Source: a bacterium (GTDB lineage: Bacteria; Bacillota; Clostridia; Oscillospirales; Oscillospiraceae). Taken from it: DNA of 64,000 nt. Positions 18,250 through 25,652 of this stretch are shown in pieces. The translations under genes were made by a program, and so were the position numbers. The stretch lies in NCBI GenBank assembly GCA_004560305.1, contig SFVI01000012.1:1-64000 (forward strand), given 5' to 3'. The notes under the pieces are model-generated. The model was not told where the DNA came from. It searched no databases and saw only the letters and a list, made by a program, of their open reading frames with translations. Each line of letters opens with the position of its first letter. The first letter of the stretch is position 1.

Positions 18250-19349
18250 TATTTGATCTTCCCTTTTTCCACAAACAGCACCTTGCCGCCGGTACGGCTT
18301 GAGATGCCCTCGTCCTCGCAGCAGCTGATCAGAGTCTGGCCGCCGCCGATGCGGTTGAGGACGAATTCCTGCCGCCGGGTGTCCAGCTCCGACAACACAT
18401 CGTCCAGCAGCAGAATGGGGTATTCCCCGGTCTCTGCCAGGAAGATCTCCCGCTCCGCCAGCTTCATGGACAGGGCCGCCGTCCGGGTCTGGCCTTGGGA
18501 GGCGAAGCTGCGGGCGGCGCTGCCGTTGATGTAAATTTCCAGGTCGTCCTTATGGGCGCCAGTGAGGCACTGGGCGCTGTCCAGCTCTGCCTGCCGGTGC
18601 CGCTCCTGGTGGTCGCAGATGTCGTAATAAATTTCCCTTGCGCTGGCAAAGGGGTCCCTCACGGTGCTGACGGTTTTGTAGCGGATCTCCAGTTCTTCGC
18701 CCTGGCCGGAGAATTCCCGATGGATGGGCCCTGCCGCCTGGTTCAGCCGGGCTGCAAAGGCCGCCCGGTAGCGGATCAGCTGGGCCGATGCCCGGCACAT
18801 CCCATCGGAAAACTCGTCCAGGGTGTCCAGCAGTGAGGGCTTTTCCCGCCAGTCCTTTAAAATTCGGGTCTTGTGCTCATACAGCTTATTGAACTCGGAG
18901 AGGAACTCGGCGTACCGGGGCCGGATCTGGCTGATGGCATTATCCATGAGTCGCCGGCGGACAGCCGCCCCTTCCTTGATCAGGTTCAGATCGTCCGGGC
19001 AGAACAGAACTGCGTTCACCACCTGGCCCAGCTCTCCGGCTGTTTTCTTCACGCCGTTGACGGTGATCTTCTTGGCCTGGCCGGGATTCAGAAGAATGCG
19101 GATGGTCTGCTCCCGGTCGTGACTCAGCACCTCTGCCAGGATCTCTGCCGAGGAAAAGTCAAAGCCCACCAGCTCCCGGTCAAAGCGGGTGCGGAAGCTG
19201 CGGCCGCAGGAGAGCATGTACACTGCCTCCAGCAGATTGGTCTTGCCCTGGGCGTTCTGGCCGGAGATCACGTTGGTGCCGCTGCCGAACTCCACCGTTT
19301 CCCACTCATAGTTGCGAAAGCCGTTGAGAGCGATTCGTTTGATGATCAT
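18249..19349 (-). CDS. recF: DNA repair/replication protein RecF
   Basis: SMC-like ATPase that helps load RecA at gaps. 366 residues. Walker A GQNAQGKTNLLEAVYML near residue 34, the signature-like region ASQGQTRTAALSMKLAE and Walker B YPILLLDDVLSELD near the C-terminus. It starts by a 4-nt ATGA overlap with the S4-domain gene and ends by overlapping remB, so the dnaN-yaaA-recF-remB order of Firmicutes is kept. Confidence 0.97.
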   Translation of the reverse strand: MIIKRIALNGFRNYEWETVEFGSGTNVISGQNAQGKTNLLEAVYMLSCGRSFRTRFDRELVGFDFSSAEILAEVLSHDREQTIRILLNPGQAKKITVNGVKKTAGELGQVVNAVLFCPDDLNLIKEGAAVRRRLMDNAISQIRPRYAEFLSEFNKLYEHKTRILKDWREKPSLLDTLDEFSDGMCRASAQLIRYRAAFAARLNQAAGPIHREFSGQGEELEIRYKTVSTVRDPFASAREIYYDICDHQERHRQAELDSAQCLTGAHKDDLEIYINGSAARSFASQGQTRTAALSMKLAEREIFLAETGEYPILLLDDVLSELDTRRQEFVLNRIGGGQTLISCCEDEGISSRTGGKVLFVEKGKIK

Positions 19350-19558
19350 GCCTTTACGACTTCAAAGTCCAGCCCCTGAAAGCTGACCTTGTCCCCGGGG
19401 CGCAGCTTCTTGCCCCGCATGGTGCAGACTTCGCCGTTGACACTCACCATGCCCTCGCTGATGACGTACTTAGCTTCCCCGCCGGTCCCTACAACGGCGG
19501 CAAATTTCAGCAGGGAATCCAGCTTGATATATTCGGTTTCTATTGTTATTTTTTCCAT
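19346..19558 (-). CDS. S4-domain RNA-binding protein (YaaA/RlbA type)
   Basis: 70-residue protein made almost entirely of an S4 RNA-binding fold: YIKLDSLLKFAAVVGTGGEAK, then the conserved VSVNGEVCTMRGKKLRPGDKV. In Firmicutes it is always between dnaN and recF (yaaA in B. subtilis) and has been linked to ribosome assembly. ATGA overlap with recF; 22 bp after dnaN. Confidence 0.93.
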   Translation of the reverse strand: MEKITIETEYIKLDSLLKFAAVVGTGGEAKYVISEGMVSVNGEVCTMRGKKLRPGDKVSFQGLDFEVVKA

Positions 19559-19580
19559 AATTTTCTATTTTCAGTCAGCC

Positions 19581-20642
19581 TCAGGCGTGGAGACGCACAG
19601 GCAGGATCATATAGGTGAAGTTGTCGCTGCCGTCGGCGGCGGTGATGATGCAGGGGGAAGAGGCGGAGTTGAGGCAAACATTCAGCTCCTCCTTGGCGGC
19701 GGCCTTCAGGGCGTCCTTCAGATACCGGTCGTTGAAGCCGATCTGCAGACCCTCGCCGCTGCCCTCGCAGGTGCAGACGTCCTCCGCCCGGCCGATGGGG
19801 GTGACGCAGAGGTTCCGCTCGCTGACGATCAGGGCCACCCGGTCGATGGCGGACATGAACTCACCCCGGTCCACCTTCACGGTGTACTTGAAGCTGTCGG
19901 GAATGGACTTCTTGTAGTTCAGAAACTCCCCTTCCAGCCGGCGGGATACCACCACCGTCTCCCCAATGGAGAAGGAGATGTGCTTGGCGCCTACGGAAAT
20001 TTTCACCAGCTCCTCGCTGTCGCCGCAGATGCGCTCAATATCCGCCAGGGCGGAGCCGGGCACCACGAAGCTGCAATTTTCCATCTTTGCAGACTCCAGC
20101 TTCTCGCTGCGCTTGGCAAGCCGGTAGCCGTCAACCGATACCAGGGTCAGCTCCTCCCCTTCAATATCAAACAGGGTGCCGGTATAGATGGGGCGCATAT
20201 CGTTATCCGCCACGGCGAAGATGGTCTGGTTGATCATGCTGCCCAGGATCTTCTGGGGCAGGGCGATGTTGTTCACCCCGTCCACCACCGGCATTTCCGG
20301 GTAGTCCTCGGGGCTGATGCCCATGAAGTTGAATTCGCTCTTGCCGCATTTTACATTTACGTTGTTGTTGATATCCGTGCTGATGGTGACGATGCCGTCT
20401 GGCAGGCGGCGGATCATCTCGCCGAAGAGCCGGGCCCCCACTACCACGGAGCCCTGCTCCTTCACCTCAGCCTCCAGCTGGGTGTAGATGCCTTTTTTCA
20501 GGTCATAGCCGGTAACGGTGAGCCGGTCGCTGGCCTGCAGCAGCAGACCCTCCAGAGCCGGGATGGGGCTTTTTCCGGCAGCCGCCCGGGACGCGATGCC
20601 GCAGGCAGATTGGAGCAAATATTTCTCACAGCTGAACTTCAT
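19581..20642 (-). CDS. dnaN: DNA polymerase III beta subunit (sliding clamp)
   Basis: Ring-shaped processivity clamp, 353 residues, three repeated domains. It starts MKFSCEKYLLQSACGIASRA and ends FTYMILPVRLHA, both typical. An AAGGAGAA ribosome site lies 6 nt before the ATG. oriC separates it from dnaA, and it leads a run of nine closely spaced or overlapping minus-strand genes to 10915. Confidence 0.98.
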   Translation of the reverse strand: MKFSCEKYLLQSACGIASRAAAGKSPIPALEGLLLQASDRLTVTGYDLKKGIYTQLEAEVKEQGSVVVGARLFGEMIRRLPDGIVTISTDINNNVNVKCGKSEFNFMGISPEDYPEMPVVDGVNNIALPQKILGSMINQTIFAVADNDMRPIYTGTLFDIEGEELTLVSVDGYRLAKRSEKLESAKMENCSFVVPGSALADIERICGDSEELVKISVGAKHISFSIGETVVVSRRLEGEFLNYKKSIPDSFKYTVKVDRGEFMSAIDRVALIVSERNLCVTPIGRAEDVCTCEGSGEGLQIGFNDRYLKDALKAAAKEELNVCLNSASSPCIITAADGSDNFTYMILPVRLHA

Positions 20643-20879
20643 ATCTCGTTCTCCTTAAAGCAAAGAATTTTTTTCTATCAATAAATAAATCTTATATTTT
20701 TAGTAGCAATAGTAGTAGGGACTTCAAACTGTGGAAAACAGCCCCAAACCCCTGCATGGCAAGGCTTTTTTATGTTGTTTGTTTTGTTGGCAATTTTCCG
20801 TTTTTCAACACCCAAATCCGAAGCAAAAACTTTCCACATTACTCTTCCCACTTTTCAACAGAAAACTGTGGAAAACATC
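20643..20879. other. oriC: Replication origin oriC (dnaA-dnaN intergenic region)
   Basis: Between dnaA and dnaN. DnaA-box-like 9-mers: TTTTCCACA on the minus strand at 20738-20730 and 20875-20867, CTTTCCACA at 20830-20838, and looser TTTTCAACA at 20802-20810 and 20852-20860 on the plus strand. Next to the first box lies a GC step (GGGA) and then TAGTAGCAATAGTAGTAG (20701-20718), a DnaA-trio tract. This opens into an AT-rich stretch (about 20665-20700) ahead of dnaN, the expected unwinding element. The arrangement box, GC step, trios, AT-rich DNA, dnaN matches the B. subtilis basal unwinding system. Boundaries are approximate. Confidence 0.88.
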
Positions 20880-22187
20880 TCAGATGGAATTAATGTTAGA
20901 GGTAATGTCCCTCACGGTGCCGGCCATGTTGGGGTCGGTCTTTAAAAGGTCCTCCACCTTGCGGATGGAGCTGAGGACGGTGGCATGGTTTCTGTCCTCA
21001 TATTCCGCGCCGATGTCCTTCAGGGACAGGTTGGTCAGGGACCGCATCAGATACATGGACACCTGCCGGGCCATAGCCGTGTTCTTGGAGCGGCTCTGCC
21101 CCCGAAGATCCTCTTCCTTTAGAGAATAGTAACGGGCGGTTTCCCGGATGATGCTCTCCGGCGTGGGAATATAGGTGCCGATGCGAATTACATCCCTAAT
21201 GGCCCGCTTTACTGAGTCAATGTTAATCACGTCGTCCAGGATTTCTTTATAGGCGGTGAGGCGCTTGATCACGCCTTCCAGCTGACGAATATTGGCGGTG
21301 ATGTTGGTTGCGATGTATTCCACCGCGTCATCGGACAGCAGCAGGCCCAGCTGCCCGGCCTTATTGCGGGTGATGGCCATGCGGGTCTCCAGGTCCGGGG
21401 GCTGAATGTCCGCCATCAGGCCCCCTTCAAAGCGGGTGCGCAGCCGGTCATCCAGGATGGACATTTCCAGCGGCGGCCGGTCGGAGGTGATGACGATCTG
21501 ATGTCCGGCCTCATAGATGTTGTTGAAGGTGTGGAAAAATTCGTTCTGGGTCTGCTGTTTGCCGGCAATAAATTGAATATCGTCCACCAGAAACAGGTCC
21601 ACATTGCGGTATTTCTGGCGGAATTCCTCCGCTGTGCCGTCCTTAATGGATTTTACCAGCTGATTGGTGAACTCATCCCCCTTGATGTAGGCAATGCTTT
21701 TTTCCGGGCTCTTTTCATGGATCTGCTGCCCAATGGCCAGAAGAAGATGGGTCTTTCCCAGGCCGGAGTTGCCATAGATAAACAGGGGGTTATAGGTCTT
21801 GCCCGGATTTTCCGCCACGGCAATGGCGGCAGCGTGGGCAAACTTGTTGGAGCTGCCCACGATGAAGCGATCAAAGGTATAGCCCGCCATTTCCGGCAGG
21901 GAGCTGTCCACCTTTTTCTTGATGGCGAAATCATTGATCTCATCCCCGGCGAGGACCAGCAGATCAAAGTCACAGGAGAACAGGTCGGACAGGGCGGCCT
22001 TGATGGTATCGCCAAAGCGGGAGCTGATAATGCCCCTTTTAAAATCGGTGGTGGTATGCAGCACCAGGCGGCAGTCCTCAATATCCACCGGGGTACAATC
22101 GGAAAACCAGGTATTAATGGCAGTGGGGGTGAGCTGATGTGAAAGAATCTCTATTATTTTGTCCCAAATATCATTCAGCGAGTTCAT
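20880..22187 (-). CDS. dnaA: Chromosomal replication initiator DnaA
   Basis: Binds DnaA boxes and melts oriC. 435 residues: N-terminal domain I (MNSLNDIWDKI), AAA+ domain with Walker A GNSGLGKTHLLL near 143 and Walker B FLVDDIQF near 200, and DNA-binding domain IV with the DnaA signature region (LKDIGAEYEDRNHATVLSS) near 400. The ATG at 22187 is chosen because GAGGTG lies 6 nt upstream; an ATG 21 bp earlier has no such site. Transcribed towards oriC. Confidence 0.98.
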   Translation of the reverse strand: MNSLNDIWDKIIEILSHQLTPTAINTWFSDCTPVDIEDCRLVLHTTTDFKRGIISSRFGDTIKAALSDLFSCDFDLLVLAGDEINDFAIKKKVDSSLPEMAGYTFDRFIVGSSNKFAHAAAIAVAENPGKTYNPLFIYGNSGLGKTHLLLAIGQQIHEKSPEKSIAYIKGDEFTNQLVKSIKDGTAEEFRQKYRNVDLFLVDDIQFIAGKQQTQNEFFHTFNNIYEAGHQIVITSDRPPLEMSILDDRLRTRFEGGLMADIQPPDLETRMAITRNKAGQLGLLLSDDAVEYIATNITANIRQLEGVIKRLTAYKEILDDVINIDSVKRAIRDVIRIGTYIPTPESIIRETARYYSLKEEDLRGQSRSKNTAMARQVSMYLMRSLTNLSLKDIGAEYEDRNHATVLSSIRKVEDLLKTDPNMAGTVRDITSNINSI

Positions 22188-22234
22188 TTGCAGCACCTCA
22201 AACAGCATTTGTTCATAATACTCCTAACTATACA

Positions 22235-22263
22235 ATTATAGCAAAACTCTTTCCTCATTTCAA
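22235..22263 (-). promoter_or_regulatory. dnaA promoter
   Basis: Minus-strand TTGAAA (22263-22258), a 17-nt spacer and TATAAT (22240-22235). Start expected near 22228, giving a leader of about 40 nt. A DnaA-box-like TATTCCACA lies upstream at 22301-22309 (plus strand), which could serve autoregulation. Confidence 0.82.
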
Positions 22264-22312
22264 GGGTTTTGGGGAGATATAAATATAATATAGTAGGAAA
22301 TATTCCACAAAA

Positions 22313-22339
22313 AAGAAGCCGGAGAGATTCCGGCTTCTT
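22313..22339 (-). terminator. serS terminator
   Basis: 10-bp perfect stem AAGAAGCCGG / CCGGCTTCTT with a 7-nt loop, followed on the minus strand by a run of six T. It ends the parA-parB-serS transcript before the dnaA promoter. Confidence 0.88.
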
Positions 22340-22358
22340 GTATGGTGTTTCGTATCTG

Positions 22359-23663
22359 TTATTTTTTGGGGATCAGAACGGTGGTGCCGCCCATGTAGGG
22401 CACCAGCACATCGGCAATGGTGACGCTGCCGTCGGCCTGAAGATGGTTTTCCAGATAGGCGATCAGCATCCGGGGCGGGGCCACAACGGTGTTGTTCAGG
22501 GTATGGGGCAGGTACATCTTGCCATCCTCTCCCTTGACCCGCATCCGCAGGCGGCGAGACTGGGCGTCGCCCAGATTGGAGCAGGAGCAGACTTCAAAGT
22601 ATTTCTGCTGCCGGGGGCTCCAGGCCTCAATGTCGCAGGATTTGACCTTCAGGTCGGCCAGGTCGCCGGAGCAGCACTCCAGCTGACGCACGGGAATGTC
22701 CATGCTGCGGAACAGCTCCACGGAGTAGCGCCACATTTTTTCGTACCAGGCCATGGAATCCTCCGGCTTGCAGACTACGATCATCTCCTGCTTCTCAAAC
22801 TGATGGATGCGGTAGACGCCCCGCTCCTCAATGCCGTGGGCACCCTTCTCCTTGCGGAAGCAGGGGGAATAGCTGGTGAGGGTCTGGGGCAGGCTCTCCT
22901 CGGGAATGATCTGGTCGATAAACTTGCCGATCATGGAGTGCTCGGAGGTGCCGATCAGGTACAGGTCCTCCCCTTCAATTTTGTACATCATGGCGTCCAT
23001 ATCCGTCTGACTCATAACGCCTTCCACCACGTTGCCATGGATCATAAAGGGAGGGATGCAGTAGGTAAAGCCCTTGTTGATCATAAAGTCTCTGGCGTAG
23101 GCCAGCACGGCGGAGTGGAGTCGGGCAATATCGCCCATCAGGTAATAGAAGCCGTTGCCGGAGACCCGGCCGGCGGAATCCATATCCACGCCGTTGAAGC
23201 GCTCCATGATCTGGGTGTGATAGGGGATCTCATAATCGGGCACCACCGGCTCGCCGAAGCGCTCCACCTCTACGTTGGCGCTGTCATCCGGGCCAATAGG
23301 GACGGAGGGATCAATGATATTGGGGATGGACAGCATAATGTGGCGGATCTGCTGGGCGTACTCCTCCTCCAGCTTCTCCAGCTCTGCCAGCCGGTCAGCC
23401 TGGGCCTTGACCTGGGCCTTGACGGCCTCTGCTTCCTCCAGCTTGGATGGGTCTTTCTTGGCCTGACCCATCAGCATGCCGATCTGCTTGGAAAGGGCGT
23501 TGCGCTGGGCCCGGATGTCGCTGGCCTCGGTGATGGCAGCACGGTTCTTGCTGTCCAGCTCCAGCACCTGATCCACCAGGGGGAGCTTTGCGTCCTGGAA
23601 CTTCTTCCTGATGTTCTCCTTGACAATCTCAGGATTCTCTCTGATAAACTTGATATCGAGCAT
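22359..23663 (-). CDS. serS: Seryl-tRNA synthetase
   Basis: Class II synthetase charging tRNA-Ser, 434 residues. N-terminal coiled-coil arm (about 30-105), then the catalytic core with motif 2-like YSPCFRKEKGAHGIEERGVYRIHQFEK and a motif 3 region near the C-terminus (HTLNNTVVAPPRMLIAYLEN). It follows parB by 40 bp without a T-box or its own visible promoter, so it is probably part of the parAB transcript. Its place between parB and dnaA is unusual. Confidence 0.97.
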   Translation of the reverse strand: MLDIKFIRENPEIVKENIRKKFQDAKLPLVDQVLELDSKNRAAITEASDIRAQRNALSKQIGMLMGQAKKDPSKLEEAEAVKAQVKAQADRLAELEKLEEEYAQQIRHIMLSIPNIIDPSVPIGPDDSANVEVERFGEPVVPDYEIPYHTQIMERFNGVDMDSAGRVSGNGFYYLMGDIARLHSAVLAYARDFMINKGFTYCIPPFMIHGNVVEGVMSQTDMDAMMYKIEGEDLYLIGTSEHSMIGKFIDQIIPEESLPQTLTSYSPCFRKEKGAHGIEERGVYRIHQFEKQEMIVVCKPEDSMAWYEKMWRYSVELFRSMDIPVRQLECCSGDLADLKVKSCDIEAWSPRQQKYFEVCSCSNLGDAQSRRLRMRVKGEDGKMYLPHTLNNTVVAPPRMLIAYLENHLQADGSVTIADVLVPYMGGTTVLIPKK

Positions 23664-23702
23664 GGTTTTCTATCTCCTCAATCCATATTGTGATTTTCTC
23701 TG

Positions 23703-24578
23703 TTATTTGTTCTCCCCTGCGCTCTGCAGCAGGGCGATCAGGGCTTCCCGGTCGTCAGCGCCGTAAAACTCGATCTCAATGCGGCCGGTTTTTTTGCCGT
23801 CCACCAGGCGGACCCTCCGGCCCAGGGCGGCAGTAAGCTGGTTGGAGACTTCTGCGCTGTAATCCACGGCCAGTGGATCGTTGGCGGGCTTTTCCGTTTT
23901 TGACTCTTTGGTGATTCGGGCCGCCAGCTGCTCCGTCTTTCGGACGGAGAGATTTTTGCTTTTGACTTCGTTTGCTGCTTCCCATTGCAGCTTCTCGTCG
24001 CTGATGGGAATCAGTGCCCGGGCATGACCAGCGGACAGCTCCCCCTTCTCCACCATTTCCAGCACCGGGGCAGACAGGCTCAACAGCCGCATGGCATTGG
24101 TGATAGCCGGGCGGGAACGGCCCACGCTTTTGGCCGCTTCCTCCTGGGTCAGGCCGTACTCCTCAATCAGGGTGCGGTAGCCCTTGGCCTCCTCAATGGG
24201 ATTCAGGTCCTCCCTTTGCAGATTCTCCACCAGGGCCAGCTCCGCGGTGCGCCGGTCGTCGGCCTCGATCACCCGGACAGGCACTTCCGTCAGCCCCGCC
24301 ATCCGGGAGGCGCGCCAGCGCCGCTCTCCGGCGATGATCTGATAGTAGCCGGTGTTCAGCTTGCGGACGGTAATGGGCTGGATCAGGCCGTACTGGGCGA
24401 TGGAGTCTGCCAGCTCCTGCAAAGCAGCCTCATCAAAATACTCTCTGGGTTGTTCCAGCCGGGGCTCCACCTTACTGATGGGCAGATGCAGCAGTTCCGA
24501 TTCTACCTCGTCAAAATCACTGCCGCCGAAGAGCGCGTCCAGGCCGATGCCCAGTCCCTTGTTGCTTTTTGCTGCCAT
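23703..24578 (-). CDS. parB: Chromosome-partitioning protein ParB/Spo0J
   Basis: CTP-dependent clamp that loads at parS and spreads. 291 residues. N-terminal ParB/Srx domain with GERRWRASRMAGL (the CTP-binding C-motif GERRxRA), then a helix-turn-helix part (LTQEEAAKSVGRSRPAITNAMRLL), and a C-terminal dimerisation end. The ATG at 24578 follows GTGAGGGA and is preferred over an upstream GTG. It overlaps the parA stop region. Confidence 0.96.
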   Translation of the reverse strand: MAAKSNKGLGIGLDALFGGSDFDEVESELLHLPISKVEPRLEQPREYFDEAALQELADSIAQYGLIQPITVRKLNTGYYQIIAGERRWRASRMAGLTEVPVRVIEADDRRTAELALVENLQREDLNPIEEAKGYRTLIEEYGLTQEEAAKSVGRSRPAITNAMRLLSLSAPVLEMVEKGELSAGHARALIPISDEKLQWEAANEVKSKNLSVRKTEQLAARITKESKTEKPANDPLAVDYSAEVSNQLTAALGRRVRLVDGKKTGRIEIEFYGADDREALIALLQSAGENK

Positions 24579-24586
24579 CTGTTCCC

Positions 24587-25345
24587 TCACTTCTCGCTTC
24601 TGGCGATAAATTCCACGGCCAGGGCCATATAGGCCTTACTGCCGCGGTTGATCCTGTCATACACTACGCCGGGCAGACCATGACTGGGCGCCTCGGAGAG
24701 CCGGACGCTGCGGGGGATCACCGTCTCATAGACCTTGTCCCCCAGATAACGGCGCAGCTCATTGGCCACCTGGGTGGTGAGATTGGCCCGGCTGTCATAC
24801 ATGGTAAGGACAATGCCTTCGATTCCCAGCCGGCGGTTCAGCCGTTTGGAGCACATTTTGATGCTGGTCAGCAGATCGGTAATCCCCTCCAGAGCGTAAT
24901 ACTCGCACTGCATGGGGATCAATACATTGTCCGCCGCCACCAGGGCGTTGACTGTCAGCAGCTCCAGAGAGGGGGGACAGTCCATGAAAATGTAATCGTA
25001 GTCACTGAACAGGGATATCAGGGCTTTTTTCAGAACGAACTCCCGTTCCTCCGCGTCAATCAGTTCCACGGAAGCGGCGGCCAGTTCCTTGCTGGCGGGG
25101 ATCACATCGCCATAGTCGGTGTGCACCACGCAGTCGGAAGCGGCAGCGCCGTTGATCAGCATATCATATGTATTGGGGCGCTGGGTCTTGGCCACGCCCA
25201 TGCCGGAGCTGGCATTGCCCTGGGGGTCACAGTCCACCAGCAGCACGTTCTTCCCCATGAGGCTGAGGGCCGCACAGAGGTTGACACTGGTGGTGGTTTT
25301 TCCCACGCCGCCCTTTTGGTTCGCAACAGCAATGATTTTAGCCAT
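24587..25345 (-). CDS. parA: Chromosome-partitioning ATPase ParA/Soj
   Basis: 252-residue deviant-Walker ATPase that moves or regulates the origin with ParB and, in Bacillus, controls DnaA. Walker A KGGVGKTTTSVNL at residues 11-23, DCDPQGNASSG, and the switch region FMDCPPSLELLTVNAL. A strong ribosome site (AAAGGAGAAGG) precedes the ATG. Its promoter abuts a parS site, so ParB binding probably represses the operon. Confidence 0.97.
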   Translation of the reverse strand: MAKIIAVANQKGGVGKTTTSVNLCAALSLMGKNVLLVDCDPQGNASSGMGVAKTQRPNTYDMLINGAAASDCVVHTDYGDVIPASKELAAASVELIDAEEREFVLKKALISLFSDYDYIFMDCPPSLELLTVNALVAADNVLIPMQCEYYALEGITDLLTSIKMCSKRLNRRLGIEGIVLTMYDSRANLTTQVANELRRYLGDKVYETVIPRSVRLSEAPSHGLPGVVYDRINRGSKAYMALAVEFIARSEK

Positions 25346-25370
25346 AGTCCTTCTCCTTTACTCTGTTGGC

Positions 25371-25399
25371 ATTATATCAGCTTTGCTGGTGCTTTTCAA
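25371..25399 (-). promoter_or_regulatory. parAB promoter
   Basis: Minus-strand TTGAAA (25399-25394), a 17-nt spacer and TATAAT (25376-25371). The -35 hexamer touches the edge of parS site 1 (25400-25415). Confidence 0.82.
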
Positions 25400-25415
25400 T
25401 GTTTCACATGAAACA
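25400..25415. promoter_or_regulatory. parS: parS site 1 (ParB/Spo0J binding site)
   Basis: TGTTTCACATGAAACA, a perfect 16-bp palindrome differing at one central base from the consensus TGTTTCACGTGAAACA. It lies immediately upstream of the parA -35 box. Confidence 0.9.
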
Positions 25416-25458
25416 ATTTATCGGTCAGCCAGATTATTTTTTTGTGCGCAGCGTCAAG

Positions 25459-25518
25459 AGAAGGAATCAACGGATATGCGTTTTTTCGCCAGAGAGAAGC
25501 AAAGTGAAGTTGACTTCT
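25459..25518. repeat. Direct repeat, copy A (60 bp)
   Basis: Starts AGAAGGAATCAACGGATA and ends GTGAAGTTGACTTCT. It is nearly identical to copy B at 25567-25628, with a few substitutions and a 2-bp length difference. Together they fill the spacer between the two parS sites. No protein product is credible. Confidence 0.75.
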
Positions 25519-25533
25519 ATCAACCCGCGTATT

Positions 25534-25559
25534 CAAGTTGAAGCGAAGGCTTCAACTTG
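25534..25559. repeat. Hairpin between the direct repeats
   Basis: Perfect 11-bp stem CAAGTTGAAGC / GCTTCAACTTG with a 4-nt loop (GAAG). It lies between copies A and B. No T-run follows on either strand, so it is not a typical terminator. Confidence 0.65.
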
Positions 25560-25566
25560 GGAAGGA

Positions 25567-25628
25567 AGAAGGAGACAACGGATACGAAGCTTTTCTCGAC
25601 AGAGAGAAGCGGAGTGAAGTTGACTTCT
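25567..25628. repeat. Direct repeat, copy B (62 bp)
   Basis: Starts AGAAGGAGACAACGGATA and ends GTGAAGTTGACTTCT. Partner of copy A about 108 bp away. Both copies end in the small palindrome GAAGTTGACTTC. Confidence 0.75.
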
Positions 25629-25636
25629 TCTGACGT

Positions 25637-25652
25637 AGTTTCACGTGAAACA
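25637..25652. promoter_or_regulatory. parS: parS site 2 (ParB/Spo0J binding site)
   Basis: AGTTTCACGTGAAACA, one outer mismatch from the parS consensus and with the full GTTTCACGTGAAAC core. It directly abuts the stop codon of gpr (25653-25655). Confidence 0.92.

Noticed and set aside
22301..22309. TATTCCACA upstream of dnaA as a second origin
   Set aside because: A single DnaA-box-like sequence with no AT-rich unwinding tract; more likely autoregulation or chance.
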